Positions 48,880-58,624 of a stretch of DNA of 62,000 nucleotides are shown piece by piece. How positions within the stretch are numbered: position 1 is the stretch's first letter; every line of letters starts with the position of its first letter. A program made the position numbers and the translations under genes. Source of the DNA: Cristatella mucedo. Its lineage: Eukaryota; Bryozoa; Phylactolaemata; Cristatellidae. Under the pieces are notes generated by a model, which was not told the DNA's origin, did no database searches, and saw only the letters and a list, made by a program, of their open reading frames with translations. Location of the stretch: positions 75,001-137,000 of the forward strand of contig WPIO01000024.1 of the NCBI GenBank assembly GCA_009760855.2, in the 5' to 3' direction.

Positions 48880-49430
48880 TGAATGGTGCACCGCAGAAAC
48901 GCGGGAGTAAAGCGCTTGCATTTTTTTTTAAATGGACAGCTCCGCACTGGAGCCGTCGTGGTGCACGGAATGCGGAGCTCGCTCCGAATGGAGTGTTGAC
49001 GCTGCTTAATGCAAAGCGAAGGCAAACGTTCGCGCCGGGTGTTCGGCCGCTGAGTGCGCAGACGTGAGACAGACAGACAAGGTCCAGCAGCACTGGATGG
49101 CTTCGCGACGACGCTCAAGTACGCGAAGAGCAAGGCTAGGGAAGTACGCGAGGCAGAGCTAGGGAAGAATCGCGGCTGTCCAGCTTCCGGACTCGCACGT
49201 CGTCGTCGCCACAGCGAGTGGACGTCGCACCAGCGAGCCCGCATCCGCGCTCGGTGCGAGTGCAGCGGCGGGAGATGGCTGAAGTATCTCAGCGGCGGAT
49301 ACACGGCGGAACTGGACGACACGGCCGCTGGCGGAGACTCCGCGCGAGACCGCTCGTGCGGCCAGCTGCTGCTGGCGGGAAGCCGCTGGTGAAGTGCACG
49401 AGCTCGGGCGAGTTGCCTTTCCTAGCATCT
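48880..49430. other. GC- and CpG-rich stretch, no recognised gene
   Basis: CpG-rich sequence with overlapping 60-150 residue frames on both strands and arginine-rich composition. It might be a promoter or first exon of an unknown gene, but no family is recognisable. Confidence 0.4.
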
Positions 49431-49440
49431 ACTGTCATTA

Positions 49441-49948
49441 GTTGCAGTTACAATGTAATATACTGTATTTCCGTTTGTAACTGCACAAAGTCACAAAGAC
49501 TATTTGGGTATTACGCAGGAAAGTTTTGTGTAGCGTACTCCCAGCCTAAGCGGCTTTCGGTACGCATTCGGTAGCCAACAGATTTCGTCTCACGCAACGA
49601 AGAAAAAGTGGGAAGCATAGTGGTAAGGAAAGCTGTTGAGGTAATGAGTAGCATGGAAGTAGCAGCTCACGACGGCTGGAAAGGATGTGCCATAGTCGAC
49701 AACAGAAGAGTAGCTGTGGTTCCATTAGAATCGTGGAATTGAGTTCCTAAGTCTAGGACCTGCAGAGCAAAAGCTTCTGTCCCCCACGGTCTGTAGGCGT
49801 AGGGAATGGGGCGGCTAATTTATTGTTCATACAGGACCCGGGGACACGAAGAGGCTTAAACTAATGCAGCAGTTCAGCTAGATATGGAACAGCCAAGCCG
49901 TGGCAGGCTTTGTAGGTCTGCGTAACAACTTTGTTCTGTATCCGTTGA
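49441..49948 (-). mobile_element. LINE family B, 3' fragment
   Basis: Minus orientation with the family B terminus at about 49450 and coding remnants (KVVTQTYKACHGLAVPYLAE, then LLH) ending abruptly at 49948, where the tail of a family A LINE begins. Confidence 0.8.
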
Positions 49949-50725
49949 TAATAATAAATATACCTTTGATATAACGCCCTCACAGAACACAATATCTTTC
50001 TAGGTAAATTTAGTAATATTAATGATGCATTTGATATAGCGCCCTTACTTGATCTCTTTCTAGGCACTTTACATTTGCTGCAAAGAAAGCACGATCGAAT
50101 GGTTAGTGATAGCATGCTCGATAAACAACAAGAATAACATGGTTAGGGGTGACATGCACAGGGTCAGCATGCAAGTACGGTTAGTGGCAGCATGGTGGTA
50201 CGATGCTTAGCCTAATGGGGGAGTAGATCTGATAGGTAGGCTGGAGCCAAAGAATGAAGGGACCTGAAAGTGAGTGACAAAACCTTGAAGTCGATGCGTT
50301 GATTCACTGGGAGCCAGTGTATGTCGGCGAGAAGTGGTGTGATGTGGCAGCTGCTACGCTTACGACAGAAAAGCCTAGCTGCAGAGTTTTGCACTTGACT
50401 TCAAAGACTGATAGAGCAACAGGCAGTGAGTTACAGAAGTCTAGACGGGATGCCACGAATGCATGACTAATTTAGATGTGGTATCCCTGCCTAAACAAGG
50501 CCAAATTTTAGCAATGCCGTGTAGCTGAAAGTAGGCAGACTTGAGAGTAAAGTTGATGTGTTCGTCTAATGAAAGGCAAATTTGGAATATGACACCTAGA
50601 TTTCGTGCAGATTCAACAGGAGATATGCTGGCAGAGCCGATTTTGAGCGTTAACCTTTCCAATTTCTGAATCACACTTGGTTTGCCCATAAATAGTAAGT
50701 TTGTATCATCCTTCAATTTTTAAAA
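49949..50725 (-). mobile_element. L2-like LINE family A with duplicated tail
   Basis: The minus strand reads NLLFMGKPSVIQKLERLTLK, VESARNLGVIFQICLSLDEH, then AARLFCRKRSSCHITPLLAD and RIDFKVLSLTFRSLHSLAP. At the 3' side two hairpin-tail units follow each other (49965-50015 and 50030-50080). The frame is broken near 50400. Confidence 0.88.
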
Positions 50726-50729
50726 GTTA

Positions 50730-50978
50730 ATTTCCATTTGCTGCAAAGATAGTACGATTGAGTGGTTAGTGGTGGCGTGTTCAATAAAGAACAAGCATAA
50801 CATGGTTAAGGGTGACAGGCTCAGTGTCAGCTCGCCTAAGCACATAGACGACGAATCAAAGAGACCCACTAAATGCTGTGATAAATAGATGAGTTTTTTA
50901 GTTTCTTTTTAAATGTGAACAAGCCATGAGATGTTGTGATGCAAGTCGGGAGTGAGTTCCAGGCTTTGGGAGCGAACG

Positions 50979-51072
<94 letters not shown>

Positions 51073-51290
51073 CGATGCGTCAATGCTTGGCGTGGTGTGG
51101 GAATAGACCTAGTGGGTAGGCTGGAGCTAAATGAAGCGACCCAAAAGTGAGCGACAGAACCTTGAAGTCGATTCGTTGCTTGACTGGGAGCCGGTGCAGG
51201 TCGTCGAGAAGTGGTTGCATGTGGCAACTGTGACGCTCGCGACAGACAAACCTAGCTGCAGAGTTTCGCACCAGGTGCAATTCTAGATTA
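50730..51290 (-). mobile_element. L2-like LINE family A interrupted by (AT)n
   Basis: Begins at the low side with 3' UTR sequence (sense AATCGTACTATCTTTGCAGC) lacking the hairpin, then the C-terminal region (sense APKAWNSLPTCITTSHG) to 50980. An AT tract fills 50983-51068, then the upstream part resumes (VKQRIDFKVLSLTFGSLH, AARFVCRERHSCHMQP). About 100 bases of LINE sequence between the two sides are missing at the tract. Confidence 0.8.
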
Positions 51291-52020
51291 TTATAATTGC
51301 CTTTATCCCAGACATTCGGCCTGCGCTCTGAGTTGTTGACAACCGATGCAAAAATTAGAGGCTCGTCCGATTCATCATTTGTGGCGTAGCTGCCATAACA
51401 TTCCACTTCTGTCCGACCTTCGCTGTATTTTTCTCAAGCTTCAAATCGATTTCGAGATTCTCAGTCTGGCTTGCACATCACTTCGGTGCGCCGTGATGGC
51501 ACACTGGTGAGCCGTGATGGCACACTAGGTAAGGTGGTTGCTTTCGCGACCTCAGTCCTGAGGTCGTGGGTTCGATTCCTGCGGTTGGCGATCCTTTATC
51601 GCCACTGCAAGCGGTGGTGATAGCCGTAAAGGCTCTTCTGTCGCTATACAAAAAGAGGCTGCTTAATCAGCTAGGATTATTTTTTTTTACTTCAATAGCA
51701 TGCACGAGCCTACCTATCCGACATCTTTGCTCCCGCAGTGTGCTGTCGCACCGCCCAAATTGTCTGGATCTAGTCATCTCCACATACCGAGAACTAAATT
51801 GAAATCTTTAGTAATCGAGCCGACCGTTCTCGCGCAACGAAAGCCTGCATTTCAGATCCTTCCACGGTCGCTACCAGCAACGACCTGGGATCATTTTTAA
51901 GTCAGCTAAAGAGGCAGCTATTCCGGTCAGCTTTACCTTCGTCCCAAAGGACGTGCCTTGTTTTTCTTTTGTGCTTTGCGTACTTACCTGTTGATGATTC
52001 AGCGCCTGTTGCCCGTCACG
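51290..52020 (+). mobile_element. LINE family C (L2-like), split by SINE B
   Basis: The left part (51290-51484) contains remnants equivalent to the region FEILSLACTSL. The right part (51686-52020) continues with ACTSLPIRHLCS-like coding sequence and the family C 3' UTR. It aligns to the uninterrupted copy at 37690-37960 across the break. Confidence 0.65.
51485..51685 (+). mobile_element. SINE B nested in LINE C
   Basis: Starts with a short repeated GCCGTGATGGCACACT, then a B-box-like GGTCGTGGGTTCGATTCC, the shared core GCTCTTCTGTCGCTATAC and the end GAGGCTGCTTAATCAGCTA plus a T run. The same family occurs at 12575. ACTTC occurs on both sides and could be a short target duplication. Confidence 0.72.
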
Positions 52021-52377
52021 TATCCTTGTAACGGGTGAGTTTGAGTGTCTCCCCTGTCCTCCCGTGTCTGCATAAGCGTTTTGGCCTATTCGTGGTGAGA
52101 CGAAGCATGCCATAAAAACAGAGTACGTTCTAGTAGAAGTTTCAGTTAAGAAATAGGCAGAACTGTGACGCGATTTTGCACCGCAACTAATAGGGAAACG
52201 AAGGAGGCGCGGCTCACCGAAGGACCAAATACCGAAGGGGCGGGCCCCGGGATGTGCGATGTTTACGGGTCAGTCAAGTCACGATAGCTCTCGAATGAAG
52301 ACTCCCTGTACGGAGAGCGTCCGGATCTCTAGCAAGACTGTGCCTTTGATTTATCTTTCGCAATCCACGAAGAGCGC
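52021..52377. other. no gene recognised
   Basis: No coding similarity was seen. Confidence 0.5.
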
Positions 52378-52436
52378 GACCAGCGGATCGGTACAGTGTA
52401 CCGATCCGCTGGTCACGTGACCAGCTGATCGGTACA
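52378..52436. repeat. Three-armed 18-bp inverted/direct repeat
   Basis: GACCAGCGGATCGGTACA at 52378-52395, its perfect reverse complement at 52397-52414 after one base, and a third copy in the first orientation at 52419-52436 with one mismatch (T for G) after ACGT. Either pair can form a hairpin. The junction contains the 12-bp palindrome GGTCACGTGACC. Confidence 0.95.
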
Positions 52437-52555
52437 GAAACTGTAAGATGGATCCGCTTGCAATAGGCAACTGGCGGACAATGTCTTCCAATGCCGGACT
52501 CCGGCCCCATCAAAAGGTTCCACACCGCAAAAAAATATACAATTATATATATATA

Positions 52556-52705
52556 TATAATTCATTTGTATAGCAGCCTAAGAGAACTTAATTCTATTCA
52601 GGCGCTTCACGTATACATCGGGCTCGAGCCGGCGACCACGAACGTCAAATTCACCGCGTCCTCAGTCGAAGTGAGCATCTCAACCACTGGGCCAAATCAG
52701 AGCGG
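52556..52705 (-). mobile_element. tRNA-derived SINE, variant head
   Basis: Minus orientation. The tail resembles the main family (sense GAAGCGCCTGAATAGAATTA, then ATACAAATGAATTATA), but the head has a different middle (sense GAGGACGCGGTGAATTTGAC), so it may derive from a different tRNA or be a chimaera. Confidence 0.7.
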
Positions 52706-52784
52706 AATCGAAGGGGCGTCTGCCGGCACCTCTCAGCTCTGACTTGAGCCGCTCAACCTAAGCCTTACTTAGATGACCATACCT

Positions 52785-53062
52785 CGGTGATTCGTGCATC
52801 TTTCTTACGCAACGACAGCTACTCTCCTGCTGACGACTGTGGCAGATTCTTTCCAGCCGTCCTGAGCTGCTACTTCCACGTGACTTACTACATTAACTGC
52901 TCTCCCGAATCAGCTATGCTTCTTACTTTTTCTGTGTTGCGTGAGACGAAGCCTGTTGGCTACCGAATGTGTACCGAAAGCAACTTAGGCTGCGGGTTCG
53001 CTATACGAAACTCTCCTGCGTAACAACCAAATAGTCTTTGTGGAGCTACGCACGATAACACA
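52785..53062 (+). mobile_element. LINE family B, 3' fragment
   Basis: In frame: FLRNDSYSPADDCGRFFP, VLSCYFHVTYYINCSPESAM, then ETKPVGYRMCTESNLGCG and the 3' end with ATTA-type repeats. An uninterrupted C-terminus of the LINE protein. Confidence 0.82.
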
Positions 53063-53602
53063 TTAAATTATATTATATTGCGTAACATAAAAGTACATCA
53101 CTAGTGTTAAGACTGTCTTTCTTTAAAGAGATGTTCATGTTAACTGTCTGAGTAGTTGCTTAGCTAGCTAGCTTTTATAGTGGAGCAAGCAGGGACTCCA
53201 CAAAGCGAACGCCCACTAGACCCAGCGTCATTTGCACCGTCATTTGCAGCTACTTTAGCGCATAGCTAGGCACAGTAGATGAACTCGTAAGAAGGCGTGA
53301 CGGCCCTCTGAACAAGTCCCACTCGGCTGGACGCGGTAGGAATTCGCCGTGCTCCCACGTGACGCCCCGGCCCGCATACGGTAGCAGCCGAGATCGGACC
53401 CGCACCACGAGGTTTCCTAGTGCACTTCTGGGAAAGCAGATACTATCTGCATTAGCCTAAGGAATTTAGAAACCCAACATGCAGCAGTACCAGGCTGGCA
53501 GCAGCTATAGTGGGTGACAGTGCCTCACCTCAAGAAAGCTTCAAGCTTCACCAATTCAAATATTGCACCTCGCCGCCAAGATTAGATCTTGCAGCTTCAA
53601 TG
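53063..53602. other. no gene recognised
   Basis: No coding similarity or structured repeat was seen. Confidence 0.5.
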
Positions 53603-53604
53603 CA

Positions 53605-53930
53605 CAAATGTAATGTTATGTATCGCCGTCTGTAACTCCACAAAGACTATGTGGGCGTTACGCAGGCGAGTTTTGTACAGCGAACTCACAGCCTAAGCGG
53701 CTTTTGGTACGCATTCGGTAGCCAACAGACTTCATCTCACGCAATAAAGAGAAAGTGGGAAGCATAGCAGAGTCAGGAGAGCAGTTAAGGTATTGAGTAG
53801 CATGGAAGTAGCAGCTCAGGACGGCTGGAAAGGGCGTGCCATAGTCGGCAGCATGAGAGTAGCTGTCTTTGCATTAGAATCTCGTGGAAGCAGTCTAGGA
53901 CCTGCCGAGCTAAAGCTTCTGCCACCACCA
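53605..53930 (-). mobile_element. LINE family B, 3' fragment
   Basis: Minus orientation with the terminus GGCGATACATAACATTACAT-like at 53605-53625 and the C-terminal coding remnant to about 53925, where similarity stops. Confidence 0.8.
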
Positions 53931-55614
53931 CCCCACCTTGGCTTCTGGGTCATTGAGTAGAGGAATGGAAGAAACTCTTTTAATAAACTTTATTCGTGCT
54001 CATTCGAGCATAAGTCGGCCGTTAGTGCACGGAAATGCAAAGGCCTATTGGGCGCCGCTAAGGTGAAAAGAGTAACCTGACGTTCTTGACTTAGCGGCAT
54101 AGCTGAAGGAATGGTTGTCGCCTCCAGTCTGGCCCCACAGTCAAAATCTGGTCCTCGAGTGCGTAGTTTAGCAAGTATATTTACGAGTGCCCTGCTTGTA
54201 ACGCCAAGGACTCGATGCTACTAATAGGAAAAATAATAATAATGAAACCCTTGTATAGCCCCTAGGCAGAAATGAATCTATTTTTAAATGTAATACTGAT
54301 AGGCCGTTTGTATGGCTCCTGAAGAAAAATTAAACTTTATCCAGGCGATTCACAAATGCTCAAGAGAGGCAGTTTCAAGAGTTAATAGCCATTGAAGACG
54401 TCACGGCTAGACAAGCATGCAAAAGCAAATAAGAATCATAATTAGACTACCAGGCGGAAGGACGACATTCGGGTCGCCGGTTAGTCGGTAATGGTTGTAA
54501 TAGCATGTACTGAATCGTGCACAAGTACGCACCCAAGGAACGCTGGAACAAAAATAATTCAAGATCACCGGGGCTCAGCGAGAGCTGAGCAGAGAACAGA
54601 TTTTGCAAAGTCGACACAGGTGGTGACAGAAGCAGCAAACAAGTTACATATTTGCGGTGCAGACAAACTGGAGGCCCAATCACCAAAACATTTCAATTTA
54701 GTCCGAGGAGCGGTGTCGCCGCAAGAGTGCATGAGCGAGAACGAGACCCGCAGATAAATAGATAGGCCGAAGCAAGCCATTTAAGAAGTAGCGACCTGCA
54801 GCAACCTCGGCGAGGGGCCAGGACCAAGGCTACACATCGGTTGCCTGCCTCGACAGCTGCAGCAAATTGGCCGTCAACTTTGAGCATGATGCTATAGACG
54901 TGACAATAGTTCCAGCTGTTTTCACCGGATTAAAAAGTGATGTACAGAATAGGATGCTCATCTGCTTTGAACTTTACTTTCCCACAGCAAAACCTCGGCT
55001 TCTGTCATGTTCGAGTGTTTTTTCGTGGGTCCGCTCTACCGAGACAGTGGCACCACTCCGGCGGAAGTCGCCGACAGAAAGAAAAACAGCGGACCCTACA
55101 GTTTCCAAATAATTTCCAGAAGCAAAGCAAAAATATTAATATTACCATTAAAACGTCAGTGCAGCGCTGTCCAGCGGACCCAAGCTCTTTCTAGGCACCC
55201 TACGGCATCAGTCGCCTTGCAGCTATCCTAATCTCCACACTGACTTGCCTTTATCAGCACTAGACAAGCAAGAAAAGGCCGGTGCCCAGCATAAACTGTT
55301 ATCACGATGATTAATTTATATGGATCAAATTAGTTACATACGTTTCGCGCAAAAGGCATTGCCGACTGCAAGGAGCATGCAGCACGTGGAGCCAAAATCC
55401 AGCCCGATAGAGATGCCAACTAACAATCTGCAGAGCTGCACCGTGGCAGTAGTCGTAGCAGCAGTAGGTGGCTCATCAGAATTTCTTTACAGTGCTCACC
55501 CATTGGTCGGGAAAGCCTTTCCTCTCATCGCTAGCAAAGAGGTGGAGGCTGCCAGCTTACAACGAGCATAGGGTAAGATGCCTCACTTTGATGGAGCTGC
55601 AGCCAGACAGCCAG
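53931..55614. other. mostly unrecognised; presumed 3' flank of the NDRG gene
   Basis: Apart from the tail pieces at 54228-54362, nothing is recognisable. Frames of 60-89 residues overlap without similarity. The part nearest 55615 would be downstream of the NDRG stop codon on the minus strand. No convincing poly(A) signal position could be chosen. Confidence 0.4.
54228..54362 (-). mobile_element. Two degenerate SINE/LINE tails in tandem
   Basis: Two copies of the reversed tail, TTGTATAGCCCCTAGGCAG at about 54255 and TTGTATGGCTCCTGAAG at about 54310, the second followed by a CAGGCGATTCACAAATGC-like hairpin arm. The tRNA head is not recognisable. Confidence 0.5.
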
Positions 55615-55772
55615 GCAGATACGATCGAGAGAAAGCGCACACTGCAAGCGCAGTGTCCATAGCCGCAGCTCGCGTGCAAAGCCCCGGTGTATGCAGATAC
55701 GATCGAGAGAAAGCGCACACTGCAAGCGCAGTGTCCATAGCCGCAGCTCGCGTGCAAAGCCCCGGTGTATGC
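55615..55772. repeat. 78-bp tandem duplication
   Basis: Two adjacent 78-bp units, the first at 55615-55692 and the second at 55693-55770, each starting GCAGATACGATCGAGAG; I see no differences between them. The unit length is a multiple of three. It lies about 40 bp beyond the NDRG stop codon, so it is probably 3' UTR. Confidence 0.95.
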
Positions 55773-55808
55773 TGCGGCTGCCAGCAGGGCTGCAGCACTG
55801 TGTGCCCA

Positions 55809-56128
55809 TCACATGTGGGTCGCCTCGACAGCCTTCTCAACAAGCTTGTGCCTGGGCTGGTCCAGCTCCGTCATGCTGAGGCCGCGTGGACGCGTCGCTG
55901 GCGAGCCACTGTCGCCTACGCCCACGTGAGGCAAGTGTGCACCTCCAATCACACCCAGACCCTGCATGAAGTACTGGAAGCTCTCGGCAAACTTGACCGG
56001 CGCCTCCTCAATCACGTTGGCTACGCCATCTCCGAACTCAACGAACTCAATGAGTTTGCGGTTAGAGATGTTCTGGAGGGCGGCATTGTAGAGCGTGTGA
56101 ACCGTGTGGTTGTGTGAAGCTGCCTCAC
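55809..56128 (-). CDS. NDRG-family protein, last coding exon
   Basis: Terminal exon of an N-myc downstream-regulated-gene-type protein, a non-enzymatic alpha/beta-hydrolase-fold family linked to stress response, differentiation and trafficking. It encodes about 105 residues plus the stop (TGA at 55811-55809). Visible hallmarks are the strand/loop after the intron (EAASHNHTVHTLYNAAL, where family members have the ...VVECNSKL part), ISNRKLIEFVEFGDGVANVI and the conserved helix KFAESFQYFMQGLG, equivalent to the AEAFKYF-QGMGY signature. A variable tail of about 45 residues follows, without the serine/threonine/arginine-rich repeats of vertebrate NDRG1. The acceptor is CATTTTCTGTCGCAG at 56129, and codon phase matches the upstream exon. 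The paralogue number within the NDRG family cannot be assigned. Confidence 0.87.
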
Positions 56129-56810
56129 CTGCGACAGAAAATGATAGCAAGAGTTATACAAGCCTTTCAGGCACCCAGCAGGCTCCGGATCCACTCGTGA
56201 CAAAAACCAGTGGCAAACACGGATAAGCTTGCAGACGAATGCAAAGCAGGTCGAAGCTGCAAATTTAAAAGTCACAAACGCTGCATCACACTGGCGCCAT
56301 CAGCAAGCCAGTCATTGTTGCTACCATTATCGGTTGAAGAGACCGCCATCTGCCGGTAGAGAGAAAGAGCAAAGATCGTCCATCCACAGGGCATTCCGAG
56401 TCAAGCGCTAAGTGGAAATACACACCCCGATGATTTGAACATACGTCACTAGCAGAGCTGCATATGACGCCCCCCCCCCCCCCCCGTTCAAGCAGCATCT
56501 GGCACTGCACTCTCTGCTCTCGAGTTCTGCTCCCAATGCGAACCATTCGCCTCTCGATCCAAGCGAGGCGTTTCTGAGTGACGGGCCTCTCTCTGCCCAG
56601 CAACTGCAACTGCTTCCTGCTGGCACTGTACCACCCTTGTCTGCTGCTACGAAGCAGAGGAGCAACAGTGGGCGGGAGGTGGGCTGACAGTTCCGTTGCT
56701 TTCTCAACCGCCTCAGTCACAAGCCAGCATGCATCGTGGTGTGTAAAGTAAAGTGGTGTCCTGATGCTGTCGGAGGGAGATGGTGGCAGCAGGCTCCCAA
56801 AGCAGCTTAC
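56129..56810 (-). other. NDRG intron, 682 bp
   Basis: Donor G|GTAAGC at 56810 and acceptor TCGCAG| at 56129; phase 1 on both sides gives a continuous ...LLIMTG-EAASHN... reading. It contains a poly(C) run of 16 at 56470-56485. Confidence 0.85.
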
Positions 56811-57060
56811 CAGTCATAATCAGCAGAGGCAAGGTCACACCACCGATCACCTCGGCGATGGATGTTCGATGCAGGAAGCTGTCGATGTACGAGCGAAGGT
56901 TGTGAGCATTGATGGTTGAGCGCAGCTTCGCCCGGAACTCGATCACTATCTGCTCTACCTGCTCCTGATTCTCGGCCCGGCTGAAGTCTCCGAAACGGTG
57001 CAGCACCAAGTAGTTCTCAGCAGTTGGGTTCATACCTCCGAGCAGCTTCCAGCAGATGAG
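56811..57060 (-). CDS. NDRG-family protein, penultimate coding exon
   Basis: An exon of 250 bp encoding about 83 residues. It opens with LICWKLLGGMN, then RFGDFSRAENQEQVEQIVIE, INAHNLRSYIDSFLHRTSI and GGVTLPLLIMTG. This matches the NDRG segment from the W---KL-G stretch, through the L--FG--EL...N-ELV--YR cap region and NL--Y-NSY--R-DL, to the buried strand CP-LLVVGD; the GD turn is replaced here by TG-E. The acceptor TTGTTGCAG precedes it at 57061 (phase 0), and the donor ACTG|GTAAGC follows. Exons encoding the hydrolase-fold N-terminal half (NH-----F--FF, G-G-GA-A) should lie at higher coordinates on the minus strand, but I could not find them before 62000. Confidence 0.87.
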
Positions 57061-57974
57061 CTGCAACAACAGCCAACGGCAGCTTGCAGCTGTGCATGCA
57101 CCAGCAGAGCTTGAACGGCACCGGCACTGCACCAGAAGCAGCAGTGCCGCTGCAGATCGAGGGAGGGAAAGCAGAATGAAAAGGGTGCGATGACCAGGGG
57201 ACACAATCTGAAGGAGGAGGAGGAGGAGGAGGAGGAGGAGGAGGAGGAGGAGGAGGATGAGAAGAAGGAAGACAAAATAGCAGGAGGAAGGAAGAGGAGG
57301 GGCCAGCTGATTTTTGCCAGCATTCATGCCGGAAGTCACGGTAAACCTGGACTGGAAGCTGTTATGGCTTAACTCCATCTCCGATCAGACACAGCTCTAA
57401 TAAATATACCTGACCGGGCTGGGTCCTGCTGAGTCAGTCGGGGGTGGGGTGGGTGGGGTGGGGCAGTGGGGAAGGAAAGCACGAGACGGCATGACGAAAC
57501 AAAACAGGAGCAAGTGACAGGTGAAGGCATTTGTCACATATGCAACCACTGTCTGACTAATGAAGACTCTGTTCGTGGCAGCTGGGGCAGAATTGGGCCC
57601 ACGTGCTTCGACTCCACAACAAGCCAAGTTGGCATTCAAACAAAAAGGGCTTCTCACCGAGCCGTGGCAAGCAAATATATCGATTTCCCCACAACCCTCC
57701 AGGAGCCAAGGCACGAGTTGGTGAGCTTGCACTGCCTGAGGAAGCCTGGTCCGTAACCCTATGGAACAGGCTGCATAAGCATGTACTATACACACATGTG
57801 CCCACCCACAAGCACACTATCACCAAGTACCTAGCCACCCAGAATGTGTGTGCACATCGCACATATTCATGCATGCATTCGTGCATGCATGTCAGCTGTG
57901 CCTACCTAGTGGACTGCAATCTGCAGCCGGTATCTCCAAATGATGGCTCGCCCTATCATCACTGATCACTGTAA
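57061..57974. other. presumed NDRG intron, no exon found
   Basis: Contains the GAG repeat and several unsupported frames on both strands. Confidence 0.4.
57213..57256 (+). repeat. (GGA)n trinucleotide repeat
   Basis: About 14 pure GGA/GAG units. Serine and glutamate homopolymer frames here are not genes. Confidence 0.96.
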
Positions 57975-58618
57975 TAAAAATGTGGTATCTGCATAGCACC
58001 GAAAGAGAACTGAATCTCGTTCTTCTTGCCGACCTGCACTTCTCTTCTCACCGACCTGCACTTCTCGCCGACATGCACTGGCTACCAGTCAAGCAACGGA
58101 TTGACTTCAAGGTTTTGTCGCTCACTTTTAGGTCCCTTCATTCTATGGCTCCAGCCTATCTCTCAGATATACTACCCCACCAGGCCAAGCAGCGTACTAC
58201 CCGCTTTTCGGAATCCAACAGTCTACAAATACCTCGTACAAACCTCAAATCCTTTGGAGACCGTGCATTTAGTTCGTATGCTCCCAAAGCCTGGAACTCC
58301 CTCCCGACCTGCGTCAGAACATCCCCTGACCTGACCACATTTAAAGGGAACTTGAAAACACACCTATTTAGGACAGCATTTAGTGGGTCCCTGTGATTCG
58401 TCATTCATGTGCTTATGCATGCTGACACTGTGCATGCTGCCACTAACCATATTTGCATGCTGACCCTGTGCATGTCACCCCTAACCATATTATTCATTTT
58501 GTTTGTTTTTCAAGCATGATTTTACTTACCAATCAATTGCATTTCCTTTTGCAGCAAATGTAAAGCGCCTAGAGAGAGATAAAGTTCTCTGAGGGCGCTT
58601 TATCAAGTGCCTTATTAT
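57975..58618 (+). mobile_element. L2-like LINE family A, young-looking 5'-truncated copy
   Basis: One uninterrupted frame from about 58020 to 58396 reads LADMHWLPVKQRIDFKVLSL, then FRSLHSMAPAYLSDILPHQA, SFGDRAFSSYAPKAWNSLP and ends GNLKTHLFRTAFSGSL before the stop. This is the intact C-terminus of the LINE protein. 3' UTR, a perfect hairpin (AAGCGCC with GGCGCTT) and ATT repeats complete it. It is very close to the copy at 21485, suggesting recent activity. At the 5' end CTTCTCNCCGACCTGCAC is repeated, preceded at 57985-58018 by an inverted tail-like piece. Confidence 0.9.
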
Positions 58619-58624
58619 TATTAT

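Noticed and set aside
55583-55843. Gene with a 26-residue tandem repeat on the minus strand
   Set aside because: The frame is different from that of the NDRG exon it overlaps and is explained by the 78-bp DNA duplication in probable 3' UTR.
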